DNA of 14,491 nucleotides from an uncultured Sutterella sp. (GCA_905206345.1 CAJLGW010000054.1:1-14491); one strand, 5' to 3'. Counted from the first letter of the stretch, positions 8,565 to 14,393 are shown. The notes: generated from the letters alone by a model not told the origin. Made by a program: numbers and translations.

Positions 8565-8613
8565 AAAAATCCTCAAAAGCCAACTTGAACTATCCGCTTT
8601 TGAGGATTTTTTT
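8565..8613. terminator. Bidirectional terminator between ppsR and the DUF401 gene
   Basis: Perfect inverted repeat AAAAATCCTCAAAAGC (8565-8580) / GCTTTTGAGGATTTTT (8596-8611) with a 15-nt loop. It ends in a T-run on the plus strand and an equivalent T-run on the minus strand. It lies between two convergent genes and can serve both. Confidence 0.93.
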
Positions 8614-8631
8614 GCATCTTTAAGTTTTTAA

Positions 8632-9849
8632 TTAATACATTAAATACGTTACCGCACTGAAGATAATCAAAAGAACCAATTGCGTCAAAGCCACAGGGCC
8701 TAATGTCTTAAAGAAATCACTCTTAAAGTAGTCCACCGTAATCGTTAAACAAACGTGCGTGGGCGTAATCATTTGACCGGCAACACCAAAAACCATGGCA
8801 ATACCGGCAAGCGTCAAATCCCCCATGCTCAAAGCGGCAACAATCGGCATCACGATGGCAACGTGACCTTGAGACAAGCCCGTTAACATCCCCACCAAGA
8901 AACTGATAACAGCAATAATCACGGGAATCGGCAAAGCAGAACTTTCAAACGCAGAAACGATTTGAGCCAACAAACCCGTCGTGTCCAAAATTTGAATAAA
9001 GAGCAAGATGCTTAGCACGTTAGCAAAAAGCTTCCAATCTAACGCTCCGATGAAAATGTCTTTGATGGATACCGCACGGTTCATCAGCATCAAAATTGGG
9101 ATCATGGACACTACCACGATAAGCATGGAAACAGCAGCATTAAAGTCAAAGCCCACCATCAAGATAACGTTGGCGATCACCGGCGTCAAAGACAAGATGA
9201 AATCAACATTGTGTTTATGAATTTCGTTGGCATCTTCCTCAACCTTTTTCAAAGACTTCACTTTCAAAGGACGAATCAGGAAAATCCAACCAACGATGAA
9301 AGCCACAATGGTGAGCCACCCCAAGTGCAGAATCAAATCACCGATCTTGATACCCGCAATACCACAGGCCAAAATCAAGCCCGGCACCAAGGGGCTGGAA
9401 AATTCGAAAATATGACGGAACCAGAAGTTAATCCCCGCTTTTTGTTCAGCCGTGATTTCAACACCCTTACTGGCTTCTTCCACAATCGGAGCCGAGAAAC
9501 GAGCGCCGCCAATCGAGGGCAACAAACCTAAGAAAGCCGGCATGATGGCTAACGTAAATTTGGGGCTGACGAACATTCGATAAAGGGCCTGAACCATACC
9601 AGCCAAGGCACCGCTCTTACGTAATTCAATCTCCAAGCAAACCACAAGATAGAGTGCACCCACCAAATCATAGTTCCCCGGCTTGGCAAACATTTGTTTG
9701 ACGGCATCGATTAATTCATTAACCGTCGGATCGGTGCACAACCAAATAAAGAGGCCGCTTGCCAAAATCGCAATACCGATCGGTTGCTTCACACGGAGCA
9801 ATAACAACACGATTGCAATCGCAAGGGCGATAATGATAAAAATAGACAT
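8632..9849 (-). CDS. DUF401 family inner-membrane transporter-like protein
   Basis: 405 residues, hydrophobic throughout, with about ten predicted membrane spans. Recognised as DUF401 (TIGR00529-type) by the overall pattern and by conserved polar segments inside membrane regions: LLPSIGGARFSAPIVEEASK (about 109-128), NFWFRHIFEFSSPLVPGLIL, and the C-terminal GLSQGHVAIVMPIVAALSMG and GVAGQMITPTHVC. These resemble the paired intramembrane motifs of ion-transporter/gluconate-permease-like carriers, so a substrate/cation transporter is likely, but the substrate is unknown. ATG at 9849 lacks a good Shine-Dalgarno. TAAAAT on the minus strand upstream is a possible -10. It shares a terminator with ppsR and has no functional link to its neighbours. 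Confidence 0.82.
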   Translation of the reverse strand: MSIFIIIALAIAIVLLLLRVKQPIGIAILASGLFIWLCTDPTVNELIDAVKQMFAKPGNYDLVGALYLVVCLEIELRKSGALAGMVQALYRMFVSPKFTLAIMPAFLGLLPSIGGARFSAPIVEEASKGVEITAEQKAGINFWFRHIFEFSSPLVPGLILACGIAGIKIGDLILHLGWLTIVAFIVGWIFLIRPLKVKSLKKVEEDANEIHKHNVDFILSLTPVIANVILMVGFDFNAAVSMLIVVVSMIPILMLMNRAVSIKDIFIGALDWKLFANVLSILLFIQILDTTGLLAQIVSAFESSALPIPVIIAVISFLVGMLTGLSQGHVAIVMPIVAALSMGDLTLAGIAMVFGVAGQMITPTHVCLTITVDYFKSDFFKTLGPVALTQLVLLIIFSAVTYLMY

Positions 9850-10163
9850 GAGATCAACTAGTTTAAGTGAGATTGAGAAGGCGTATTTTACGCTAGGAAA
9901 AATGAGTTAGCTTTTATTTGAAAGGAACTCTCAGAGGAAAAAATAAAGCGATCACACTAGGTCAGGAAGAAATTCAGAACAAGAATTTTAAGAGCGCAAA
10001 TGTAGAAAGAGCCCGACAGTCAGAAACTATCGAGCTCGTAATTAATGGTGGCCGGGACGGGAGCAAACATTTCAGCAATGGCAAGATCAACGAAATGTCA
10101 ATAAAGAATTTATACCATCTGTTATACCACAAACTCACCGCTTGCCTAATAATATAGATAGGC
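9850..10163. other. Gene-poor junction between host and prophage
   Basis: 314 bp between the DUF401 gene and the last phage gene. A weak plus-strand frame (TTG at 9918 to 10157) has no ribosome binding site and no recognisable content and is not called. The interval should contain one prophage attachment site, since host genes lie left and phage lysis genes right. The only suggestive stretch is 10046-10062, which on the minus strand reads TCCCGTCCCGGCCACCA, like the 3' end of a tRNA, but no tRNA body precedes it. The junction cannot be fixed without the other prophage end. Confidence 0.5.
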
Positions 10164-10535
10164 TCACTTCATGGCTTCAATAAATCGTCGAGCTTCGAGC
10201 AATAATTCTTCACCTCGAGTTGCCAATTCAAGAGCTCGGTTTCGCTCACCGGTGACTTTTTGACAATCGGGCTTTGATTGAAGTTTTTGCTCGAGCTGGC
10301 GCATCCGCTCAGTGCGCAAAACAATGTCGCTGTTAAAAGAAGCGATAAGATTTTTCTCACGGGCTTCATATTTCTTTTGCTCCTCCAGAAGGTCTTTATT
10401 GAATTTGTCGGCCAACTCAAGTTTGAAGTTTGCAAATTCGAGGTCGCTCGACTTCTTGGCGTGCAAGTAGCCGGCACCATATGCGACAGTCAAAACGACC
10501 ACCGCACAAATGACAAAGACTTTGTTCGTGCTCAT
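10164..10535 (-). CDS. Rz: Phage Rz-like inner-membrane spanin
   Basis: 123 residues: a single N-terminal membrane anchor (about residues 6-24, VFVICAVVVLTVAYGAGYLH) followed by a long charged coiled coil (about 28-100), the layout of Rz i-spanins. The ATG overlaps the endolysin stop by 4 nt (ATGA), giving translational coupling. A second gene for a lipoprotein is embedded in another frame, the classic nested Rz/Rz1 arrangement. The pair spans the periplasm and disrupts the outer membrane in the last step of host lysis. Spanins vary greatly in sequence, so the call rests on architecture and position. Confidence 0.87.
   Translation of the reverse strand: MSTNKVFVICAVVVLTVAYGAGYLHAKKSSDLEFANFKLELADKFNKDLLEEQKKYEAREKNLIASFNSDIVLRTERMRQLEQKLQSKPDCQKVTGERNRALELATRGEELLLEARRFIEAMK
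10169..10369 (-). CDS. Rz1: Phage Rz1-like outer-membrane spanin lipoprotein
   Basis: 66 residues (MKPVRKILSL...), wholly embedded in Rz in another frame. A lipoprotein signal peptide is clear: a basic start, hydrophobic core LLLTATLFCA and lipobox LSGC with Cys at residue 23. The mature lipoprotein would be only about 44 residues. A GGAGGAG Shine-Dalgarno lies about 10 nt before ATG 10369. The open frame extends upstream to 10480, but only the ATG at 10369 gives a proper signal peptide. It ends 5 nt before the Rz stop. It would be the outer-membrane half of the spanin complex, binding the Rz C-terminus. Confidence 0.85.
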   Translation of the reverse strand: MKPVRKILSLLLTATLFCALSGCASSSKNFNQSPIVKKSPVSETELLNWQLEVKNYCSKLDDLLKP

Positions 10536-10996
10536 TTCTCACCTATGCAAAGTTTGAACTCGGCTTCTCTGCGGTTGACAAGCCCCTTGACCACTCGCCC
10601 CTTCACATACACCCACCGCTTGATTTCGTGGCAAGCCCCTTCGTAGTCCCTTTGATTCAGTTTCTTAACCAAAGTCGAAGAACAAAAGGCTTGAGTGCCG
10701 ATGTTATAAGACAGCGACACAAAGGCGTCATATTCGCCTTGAGACAACGGAACATGGACGCATTGATGAATCGCACTTTCTACTTTGAAAATGTCTCTAT
10801 GCGCCCGCTCTACGGCCTTCTCGGGGGTGATTGTGTCGCCCATCTTCACCCCCTCGGTTGTGCCGAAACCAATCGTCGGGACATCCCCCTTAACCGGAAC
10901 GTAAGCGTGGCCGGAGTAACCTTCAAAACCCAAGATGCCAACAAGACCTGCTGCACTGAGAGACAGCGCTGTCACTGCAATTCGAAACTTACTCAT
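10532..10996 (-). CDS. Phage endolysin, GH24 lysozyme with SAR anchor
   Basis: 154 residues. The N-terminus (about residues 7-24, AVTALSLSAAGLVGILGF) is an Ala/Gly/Ser-rich, weakly hydrophobic segment without a cleavage site: a signal-arrest-release domain that tethers the enzyme inactive until holin or pinholin depolarises the membrane. The GH24 core follows: FEGYSGHAYVPVKGDVPTIG with catalytic Glu25, then SLSYNIGTQAFCSSTLVKKL and a C-terminal NRREAEFKLCIGE, typical of phage muramidases. The usual Asp nine residues after the Glu is Pro34; an Asp at 38 sits in a one-residue-longer loop, which I recall from other betaproteobacterial phage lysozymes. Expected substrate: the MurNAc-GlcNAc bond of peptidoglycan. 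It overlaps the holin stop by 8 bp and the Rz start by 4 bp. Confidence 0.93.
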   Translation of the reverse strand: MSKFRIAVTALSLSAAGLVGILGFEGYSGHAYVPVKGDVPTIGFGTTEGVKMGDTITPEKAVERAHRDIFKVESAIHQCVHVPLSQGEYDAFVSLSYNIGTQAFCSSTLVKKLNQRDYEGACHEIKRWVYVKGRVVKGLVNRREAEFKLCIGEK

Positions 10997-11306
10997 CTCG
11001 ATCGTTTTCCGCTTTCAAAAGTTTTACGAAAACATCGTCGGAGTTTTGCTTTCTTTGCGGTGCGTTCTCAGACTTCGTCTTACCCAAATTTTCTTTTGCC
11101 CAGCGGTGACGAACATAAATTTTGTATGCCACGTGAACCGCAGAAATTGCGTAAAAAATGCCTACGAGGACATAAACCCAGTCTGAAATCGACACGCCAA
11201 AAAAACTAAGACCTTCTGTCGCAATGATCGGTGTTGCTGCCATGCTCGCTCCCGCCGGTGACGGTAGCGCCGACGCTACGATGCTTCCCGTTACGCGCTT
11301 TTCCAT
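10989..11306 (-). CDS. Putative phage holin
   Basis: 105 residues from ATG 11306 (MEKRVTGSIV), preceded by AAGGACGAAGGAA. An upstream in-frame TTG at 11324 is less likely and lies in a terminator T-run. One clear membrane span (about residues 43-64, WVYVLVGIFYAISAVHVAYKIY) is followed by a highly charged C-terminal tail. Before it is a Ser/Ala/Pro/Gly-rich N-terminus. A single span plus charged tail directly upstream of a SAR endolysin and spanins indicates a holin, perhaps of the HP1-type family; with a SAR endolysin it could act as a pinholin. The call rests mainly on position and topology. Confidence 0.7.
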   Translation of the reverse strand: MEKRVTGSIVASALPSPAGASMAATPIIATEGLSFFGVSISDWVYVLVGIFYAISAVHVAYKIYVRHRWAKENLGKTKSENAPQRKQNSDDVFVKLLKAENDRDE

Positions 11307-11322
11307 TTCCTTCGTCCTTAAC

Positions 11323-11347
11323 AAAAAAGCCCCTGAAAGTTTGGGGC
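11323..11347 (-). terminator. Terminator-like hairpin between assembly gene and lysis genes
   Basis: On the minus strand GCCCC (11347-11343), loop aaactttca, GGGGC (11333-11329), then six T residues (11328-11323). It sits between the tail-fibre assembly gene and the holin ribosome binding site, so late transcripts would have to pass it by antitermination, or the lysis genes would need their own promoter. No convincing promoter is seen in the remaining 66 bp up to 11413. Confidence 0.75.
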
Positions 11348-11413
11348 GTCATCGTAAAATCCATTCCAATCTGCCGATCACCAATCCAAGGCAGGGGGGC
11401 CAATAGAGTTTCG

Positions 11414-11956
11414 TCAAGCTTCGAGGCTTGCAATTTCTTTTTCGAGTTCATTGATTCGTGATCTCCATGATTGACGATCTTCAAGAACGCCCGCGTATTC
11501 TTCGGTCGTTGCCACGCCTTCGCTAATTTTCATCACGACATAGTCGGTGCTCGCAAGCTTGCCCTTCAATTCCGAAATCTCAGATTGTTTCTTTTCAATT
11601 TCGGTTGCCTCGGGAATCTCTTCAACGCCCCACCAAAGGCCTTCTTCTTCCGGCCCGCGAGTCACGCGCCAACCTTCGGTCACTTCAACATAGTGTTGCA
11701 ACAAGGCTCGCATTTCGCAGTTGTGAGGGGTTTGGCTCTTGTGAGAAACCTGTATGCCTACAAAGTCCTCGACCTTTGTCGGCTTGTCCTCAAACTCCCA
11801 GGCGGTGCCATTCCACTTTGCAAACTTAGTCGCATCGGGTTCAAAAGTAACGGCTGTAGCATTAGGAGGGAGAAGAACTTCATCGCCGACCTTTTGAGCG
11901 ACGCCAACGTCGGAGAAGTAATTTTCATCGTCGTAATAAAAAATGGTGACTAACAT
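11414..11956 (-). CDS. Tail fibre assembly protein (chaperone)
   Basis: 180 residues. The N-terminal part (about 25-60: GDEVLLPPNATAVTFEPDAT, then KWNGTAWEFEDKP) has the pattern of caudovirus tail fibre assembly proteins, with an aromatic 'w.g..We' strand. The C-terminal third (about 135-180) is a charged coiled coil with DYVVMKISEGVATTEEYAGV and DRQSWRSRINELEKEIASLE, also typical. Such proteins help fold and trimerise the distal tail fibre and are normally encoded directly downstream of the fibre gene. Here the fibre position is occupied by a recombinase and an array of fibre tips. AGAGGT lies 5-6 nt before the ATG. The ATG lies on the CATG that also carries the ATG of the divergent recombinase, so neither gene has its own upstream spacer. 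Confidence 0.8.
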   Translation of the reverse strand: MLVTIFYYDDENYFSDVGVAQKVGDEVLLPPNATAVTFEPDATKFAKWNGTAWEFEDKPTKVEDFVGIQVSHKSQTPHNCEMRALLQHYVEVTEGWRVTRGPEEEGLWWGVEEIPEATEIEKKQSEISELKGKLASTDYVVMKISEGVATTEEYAGVLEDRQSWRSRINELEKEIASLEA

Positions 11957-13142
11957 GACAACCTCTAAAAAAATTGAGGCATTGAAGCCTCGTGAGAAAC
12001 GCTATTCATTAGCAATTGAAAAAGGACTAACTATTAGAGTTAATCCTTCTGGCAAAAAATCTTGGGTTTTAAGGTTCCCTCAAAATGGCCGAGTCGTCGA
12101 TGTGACGCTTGGCCATTTTCCTGACATCTCACTTCAGCAAGCGAAACAACTTGCACGAAAGCAACAAAAGAAACTTGAGATCGATCCGGTCGGGGGTTAT
12201 GTTCTCCGTGATGGGTTTGTGCTTTGGTGCAATCTCAAGCGAGGCCGGATCGTGAGCTATCAAGATGAAAAAAGACGTCTTGAACGCTACATCATCCGCC
12301 CCCTCGGTAACCGGCCACTCGATGAAATCACACCGCCACTCATCATTAAAACCGTTCGACATCTTGAAAACTCGGGCAAACAGGCAACACTCAAACGTGT
12401 CTTGATGCGTACACGCGAAATCATGGACCTTTGCGTGTATGCGGGATACATTGAGCACAACCCATTATCCAAAGTTTCAAAGGTCTTTGCACCAGCTCGA
12501 GTGCGACCGATGCCGGCCGTCGATTGGAGAGACTTGCCAAGCGTTATGCACGTCATCAAGACCGCCCCGGAACGCATTCAAATTTTGTTCTTGTTTTCAC
12601 TCTGTTCAATGTTGCGACCTGGTGAGGTGGCGAAACTTGAAAAAAGTTGGCTCATTGATGACGTCATCAATATTCCTGCAAAAGATATGAAAAAGGGACG
12701 ACCTCATCGCGTCCCAGTCACATCTCTAATGTTTGAACTCATTGACCGCGAGCGCAAACTGTCGCCCCATCCTCGCAACAAATACATCTTTTCCGGTCGT
12801 GGTTCATCCTCGCACATTTCAAAACAGGCCTTGGCCAAGTGGCTCCACGCCTCGCCACTCAGGGGCAATCTCGTTGCCCATGGCCTTCGTTCGGTTGCCC
12901 GGTGTTGGCTTGCCGATGAAGGTGTGGCGTTCGAAGTTGCTGAAGCTTGCTTGTCTCACCTCGTTGGCGATCGTGTCTATCGTGCTTACCAACGCTCCGA
13001 TTTCATTGATGCTCGACGCATCGTCATGGAGCGATGGTGCTCACACGTTTTGCTTTGTGCTGCAAGTGCTGGACTTTTGACCGACAACCCCCGAATTTCA
13101 AGGGCTATCACTCAATTGAGCGGTCAAAAGATCATGTGCTAG
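11955..13142 (+). CDS. Tyrosine recombinase (candidate shufflon invertase)
   Basis: 395 residues from ATG 11955, preceded by GGTGA; an in-frame ATG at 11943 has no ribosome binding site. The N-terminus (about 1-75: KKIEALKPREKRYSLAIEKG, then LGHFPDISLQQAKQLARKQQ) is a DUF4102-type arm-binding domain. A core-binding domain and a full tyrosine-recombinase catalytic domain follow: Arg221 (LRPGEVAKLE), a Lys/Arg-rich KKGRPHRVPV strand, His309/Arg312 (HGLRS), His335 (CLSH) and nucleophile Tyr345 (YRAYQRSDF). It is related to P4-type integrases. It lies inside the phage, antisense to the late genes, 51 bp from the first motif of a fibre-tip array. This favours a dedicated invertase, as Rci and Gin lie beside their arrays. 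The alternative is that it is the prophage integrase. No terminator follows; its transcript would run into cassette D. Confidence 0.9.
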   Translation: MTTSKKIEALKPREKRYSLAIEKGLTIRVNPSGKKSWVLRFPQNGRVVDVTLGHFPDISLQQAKQLARKQQKKLEIDPVGGYVLRDGFVLWCNLKRGRIVSYQDEKRRLERYIIRPLGNRPLDEITPPLIIKTVRHLENSGKQATLKRVLMRTREIMDLCVYAGYIEHNPLSKVSKVFAPARVRPMPAVDWRDLPSVMHVIKTAPERIQILFLFSLCSMLRPGEVAKLEKSWLIDDVINIPAKDMKKGRPHRVPVTSLMFELIDRERKLSPHPRNKYIFSGRGSSSHISKQALAKWLHASPLRGNLVAHGLRSVARCWLADEGVAFEVAEACLSHLVGDRVYRAYQRSDFIDARRIVMERWCSHVLLCAASAGLLTDNPRISRAITQLSGQKIMC

Positions 13143-13169
13143 GCACAACGTTTTCGGCCAATTTTTTGG

Positions 13170-13195
13170 GGGCTTTCCGGTGAAGCGGAAGTCCC
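13170..13195 (+). repeat. Hairpin at the edge of the first array motif
   Basis: Stem CTTTCCG (13173-13179) / CGGAAG (13186-13191) with one bulge, extended by GGG (13170-13172) pairing with CCC (13193-13195). The outer stem includes the first bases of the array motif. There is no T-run, so it is not an obvious terminator. It may help present the site or block translation into cassette D. Confidence 0.4.
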
Positions 13196-13208
13196 TAACA
13201 TCAGGGGT
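13194..13208 (+). repeat. Array site D (putative recombination site)
   Basis: CCTAACATCAGGGGT, encoding PNIRG. Shares CCTAACAT and the following A with all other copies, but differs at two bases of the distal half (GG instead of CA), the most degenerate copy. Orientation plus; opposite to the sites of C, B and A, so recombination with any of them would be an inversion. Confidence 0.6.
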
Positions 13209-13436
13209 GCAGCGTTATTTTCGAACGGCTCAGGTTCAATCGCATCAGCATTGCGACATGGCGCTTATGGCGTTTTCAGTGCGACAGAGCTTGCAGAATT
13301 AGGTTATCAACAAGGTGATACTCAAGCTCAAACGTACAAAAAATTATTATTTGAAGCGTCGAACGGCAGTTCGCTTTACTCAGGTACAAAACTGCAACCC
13401 AACGCACTGCAAGTCTTAGCTTGTATCAGATGCTAG
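13194..13436 (+). CDS. Silent tail-fibre tip cassette D
   Basis: Open 80-codon segment beginning with the array motif (PNIRG) and ending LYSGTKLQPN, ALQVLACIRC and stop TAG. The variable middle (about residues 6-55) is unlike the other cassettes. The end matches the C-terminus common in phage tail fibres with a FDAS..S.YSG..LQ..AL pattern. It has no start codon, ribosome binding site or constant fibre part in front. The frame is open back to the recombinase stop TAG, 17 codons upstream. It converges exactly on cassette C: the two stop codons overlap at 13433-13436. It is read as a storage copy to be exchanged into an expressed fibre gene. Confidence 0.7.
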   Translation, partial: PNIRGAALFSNGSGSIASALRHGAYGVFSATELAELGYQQGDTQAQTYKKLLFEASNGSSLYSGTKLQPNALQVLACIRC

Positions 13437-13657
13437 CAACGGATACAAGCGAGCGCTTGCAGAGCTGGAACTTGGAGCTTTGAGCCGGAATACATCGATG
13501 ACGATCTTGACGCATCGAACATTGGGTCTCCTTGAACGGTTATGTCATAGTTGCAATTCATTCGACCCGTCATTTGGGCGGACCAATACAACGCACCTTG
13601 ATGGTCTTTAAGACTATCCATGCGTCGAAGGCCTGGGATTCTTCCTGTTATGTTAGG
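13433..13657 (-). CDS. Silent tail-fibre tip cassette C
   Basis: 225 bp, 74 codons plus stop, starting with PNITG at 13657 and ending MFDASRSSSMYSGSKLQ, VPALQALACIRC, TAG. The FDASRSS..YSG motif is the best match to known fibre C-terminal domains. It has exactly the length of cassette B. An open frame extends upstream to 13699, but that part only crosses the end of cassette B in another frame and is not meaningful. No start signals are present; apparently silent. Confidence 0.7.
   Translation of the reverse strand, partial: PNITGRIPGLRRMDSLKDHQGALYWSAQMTGRMNCNYDITVQGDPMFDASRSSSMYSGSKLQVPALQALACIRC
13643..13657 (-). repeat. Array site C (putative recombination site)
   Basis: Minus-strand CCTAACATAACAGGA, 7 nt downstream of the stop codon of cassette B. 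It differs from site B only at the last base. Confidence 0.65.
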
Positions 13658-13664
13658 GATGTGT

Positions 13665-13889
13665 TTAAGCCCTAATACACGCAAGGCATTGGATGGCATT
13701 CACTTGAATTTGGGTGCCACTATAACGAGCGTCTGCTTTTGATGCATCAAAAGTAAAACCACCGTACGCAATCTGTGTAGGACCGCCTGAAGAGCCGTCT
13801 CCTAAGGAAAATGAAGCGTTAATTGCACCACCACTAGCAAGGCCTGAGCGTAATGCAGCAGTTTCGCTAATCCACCCTGTTATGTTAGG
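13665..13889 (-). CDS. Silent tail-fibre tip cassette B
   Basis: 225 bp, 74 codons plus stop TAA. It begins with PNITGWISETAAL, continues with a Gly/Ser-rich middle (GLASGGAINASFSLGDGSS) and ends FDASKADARYSGTQIQ, VNAIQCLACIRA. It is the only complete cassette whose last residue is Ala, not Cys. It has no internal start codon, so a simple ATG-to-stop gene search would miss it; it is recognised by alignment with C, A and D. It follows cassette A by six bases and is in the same frame as A across A's stop. Confidence 0.68.
   Translation of the reverse strand, partial: PNITGWISETAALRSGLASGGAINASFSLGDGSSGGPTQIAYGGFTFDASKADARYSGTQIQVNAIQCLACIRA
13875..13889 (-). repeat. Array site B (putative recombination site)
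   Basis: Minus-strand CCTAACATAACAGGG, 6 nt after the stop of cassette A. Its first three bases are part of an 18-bp near-palindrome at 13887-13904. Confidence 0.65.
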
Positions 13890-13904
13890 TGCTAGTTAGC
13901 ACCT
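13887..13904. repeat. Palindrome at the A/B cassette junction
   Basis: AGGTGCTA-gt-TAGCACCT, a perfect 8-bp inverted repeat covering the stop codon of cassette A and the first bases of site B. It may be a transcript-end structure or part of the recombination geometry. A related centre, TGCTAGCA, lies at the C/D convergence (13431-13438). Confidence 0.5.
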
Positions 13905-14114
13905 GATACATGCTAAGGCTTGCAAGGCAGACATTTGGACTTTAGTTCCGTCAAAGATGGAGTTTCCATCTTTTGCTGAAAACGAGATGTTCGTTGCACA
14001 AATTTGAGTGCCTGTCATTAATTCGGCTTTGCCCGCTTTCGTGATCGTGAAAACACCAGTCGCATTGGAGCCGTTGTAGCCAACAACATTGCCAGTCTGC
14101 CCTGTGATGTTAGG
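13896..14114 (-). CDS. Silent tail-fibre tip cassette A
   Basis: 219 bp, 72 codons plus stop TAA, beginning PNITGQTGNVVGYNG and ending SIFDGTKVQM, SALQALACIRC. The frame extends to a GTG at 14144 and is blocked by TGA shortly before it, so the ten residues in front (GNILADMSC and a start) are probably not a real N-terminus. No Shine-Dalgarno lies before the GTG. A strong minus-strand promoter and a terminator-like hairpin lie upstream in the spacer. Confidence 0.68.
   Translation of the reverse strand, partial: PNITGQTGNVVGYNGSNATGVFTITKAGKAELMTGTQICATNISFSAKDGNSIFDGTKVQMSALQALACIRC
14100..14114 (-). repeat. Array site A (putative recombination site)
   Basis: Minus-strand CCTAACATCACAGGG. 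Together with site E at 14437, in the opposite orientation, it flanks the 322-bp spacer as a head-to-head inverted pair. Confidence 0.65.
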
Positions 14115-14178
14115 GCAGGACATATCTGCTAAAATGTTGCCCACTGTCCAGCGAGGTTTGCATCATTACTCGCTAAAT

Positions 14179-14210
14179 ATTGAGAGGTTTTGTTGTGGTT
14201 TCCTCTCAAT
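14179..14210. repeat. Inverted repeat in the A/E spacer
   Basis: Perfect 9-bp repeat ATTGAGAGG (14179-14187) / CCTCTCAAT (14202-14210) with a 14-nt loop. No T-run follows on either strand. It lies between the terminator-like hairpin and cassette A; function unknown. Confidence 0.5.
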
Positions 14211-14231
14211 CTCGGGGGACAAAACCATAGC

Positions 14232-14263
14232 AAAACGGCCTAGATGGTGACACATCTAAGCCG
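14232..14263 (-). terminator. Terminator-like hairpin below the spacer promoter
   Basis: Stem CGGCcTAGATG (14236-14246) / CATCTAaGCCG (14253-14263) with one mismatch and a 6-nt loop, followed on the minus strand by TTTT (14235-14232). It lies roughly 55-85 nt downstream of the predicted start of the minus-strand promoter, so a short leader RNA is possible. The T-run is short and termination may be partial. Confidence 0.5.
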
Positions 14264-14280
14264 CTTAAAGATAAGAGAAT

Positions 14281-14297
14281 AATGATGCAGTATCATT
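14281..14297. repeat. Small inverted repeat downstream of the spacer promoter
   Basis: AATGAT-gcagt-ATCATT, perfect 6-bp arms, 20-36 nt downstream of the predicted transcription start. It could be an operator or the first hairpin of a leader RNA. Confidence 0.35.
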
Positions 14298-14323
14298 CTC
14301 AAGTCGCTAGTTTATCACAAAGA

Positions 14324-14351
14324 ATTATAAAGTTAGCAATCAAATTGTTAA
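14324..14351 (-). promoter_or_regulatory. Predicted sigma-70 promoter pointing left
   Basis: On the minus strand TTAACA (14351-14346; five of six consensus bases), a 16-bp spacer, then TATAAT (14329-14324; perfect). Transcription would start near 14317 and run toward cassette A. This is the clearest promoter in the prophage part of the window, in an otherwise gene-free AT-rich interval between two oppositely oriented array sites. Confidence 0.55.
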
Positions 14352-14393
14352 TCTTTTTTATCCTTTTGTTGATCTGCTAGACGCGTAAGTAAA

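Noticed and set aside
10046..10062. A complete tRNA gene
   Set aside because: Only a 3'-end-like stretch is present; no anticodon or D arm can be folded next to it.
9918..10157. 79-codon plus-strand frame in the host/prophage junction
   Set aside because: TTG start, no ribosome binding site, composition without recognisable pattern.
11206..11484. 92-codon minus-strand frame overlapping the assembly and holin genes
   Set aside because: It crosses a terminator hairpin and both neighbouring genes in another frame; both neighbours have better signals.
13140..13436. TAG recoded as an amino acid, as in some gut phages
   Set aside because: Cassettes C and D end naturally at TAG after the conserved ACIRC tip, so TAG behaves as a stop here.
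14115..14240. Remnant of a constant fibre part before cassette A (minus-strand frame reading NDANLAGQWATF)
   Set aside because: It ends in TAG before the site and is out of frame with cassette A. The resemblance to fibre sequence is slight and too short to call a pseudogene.
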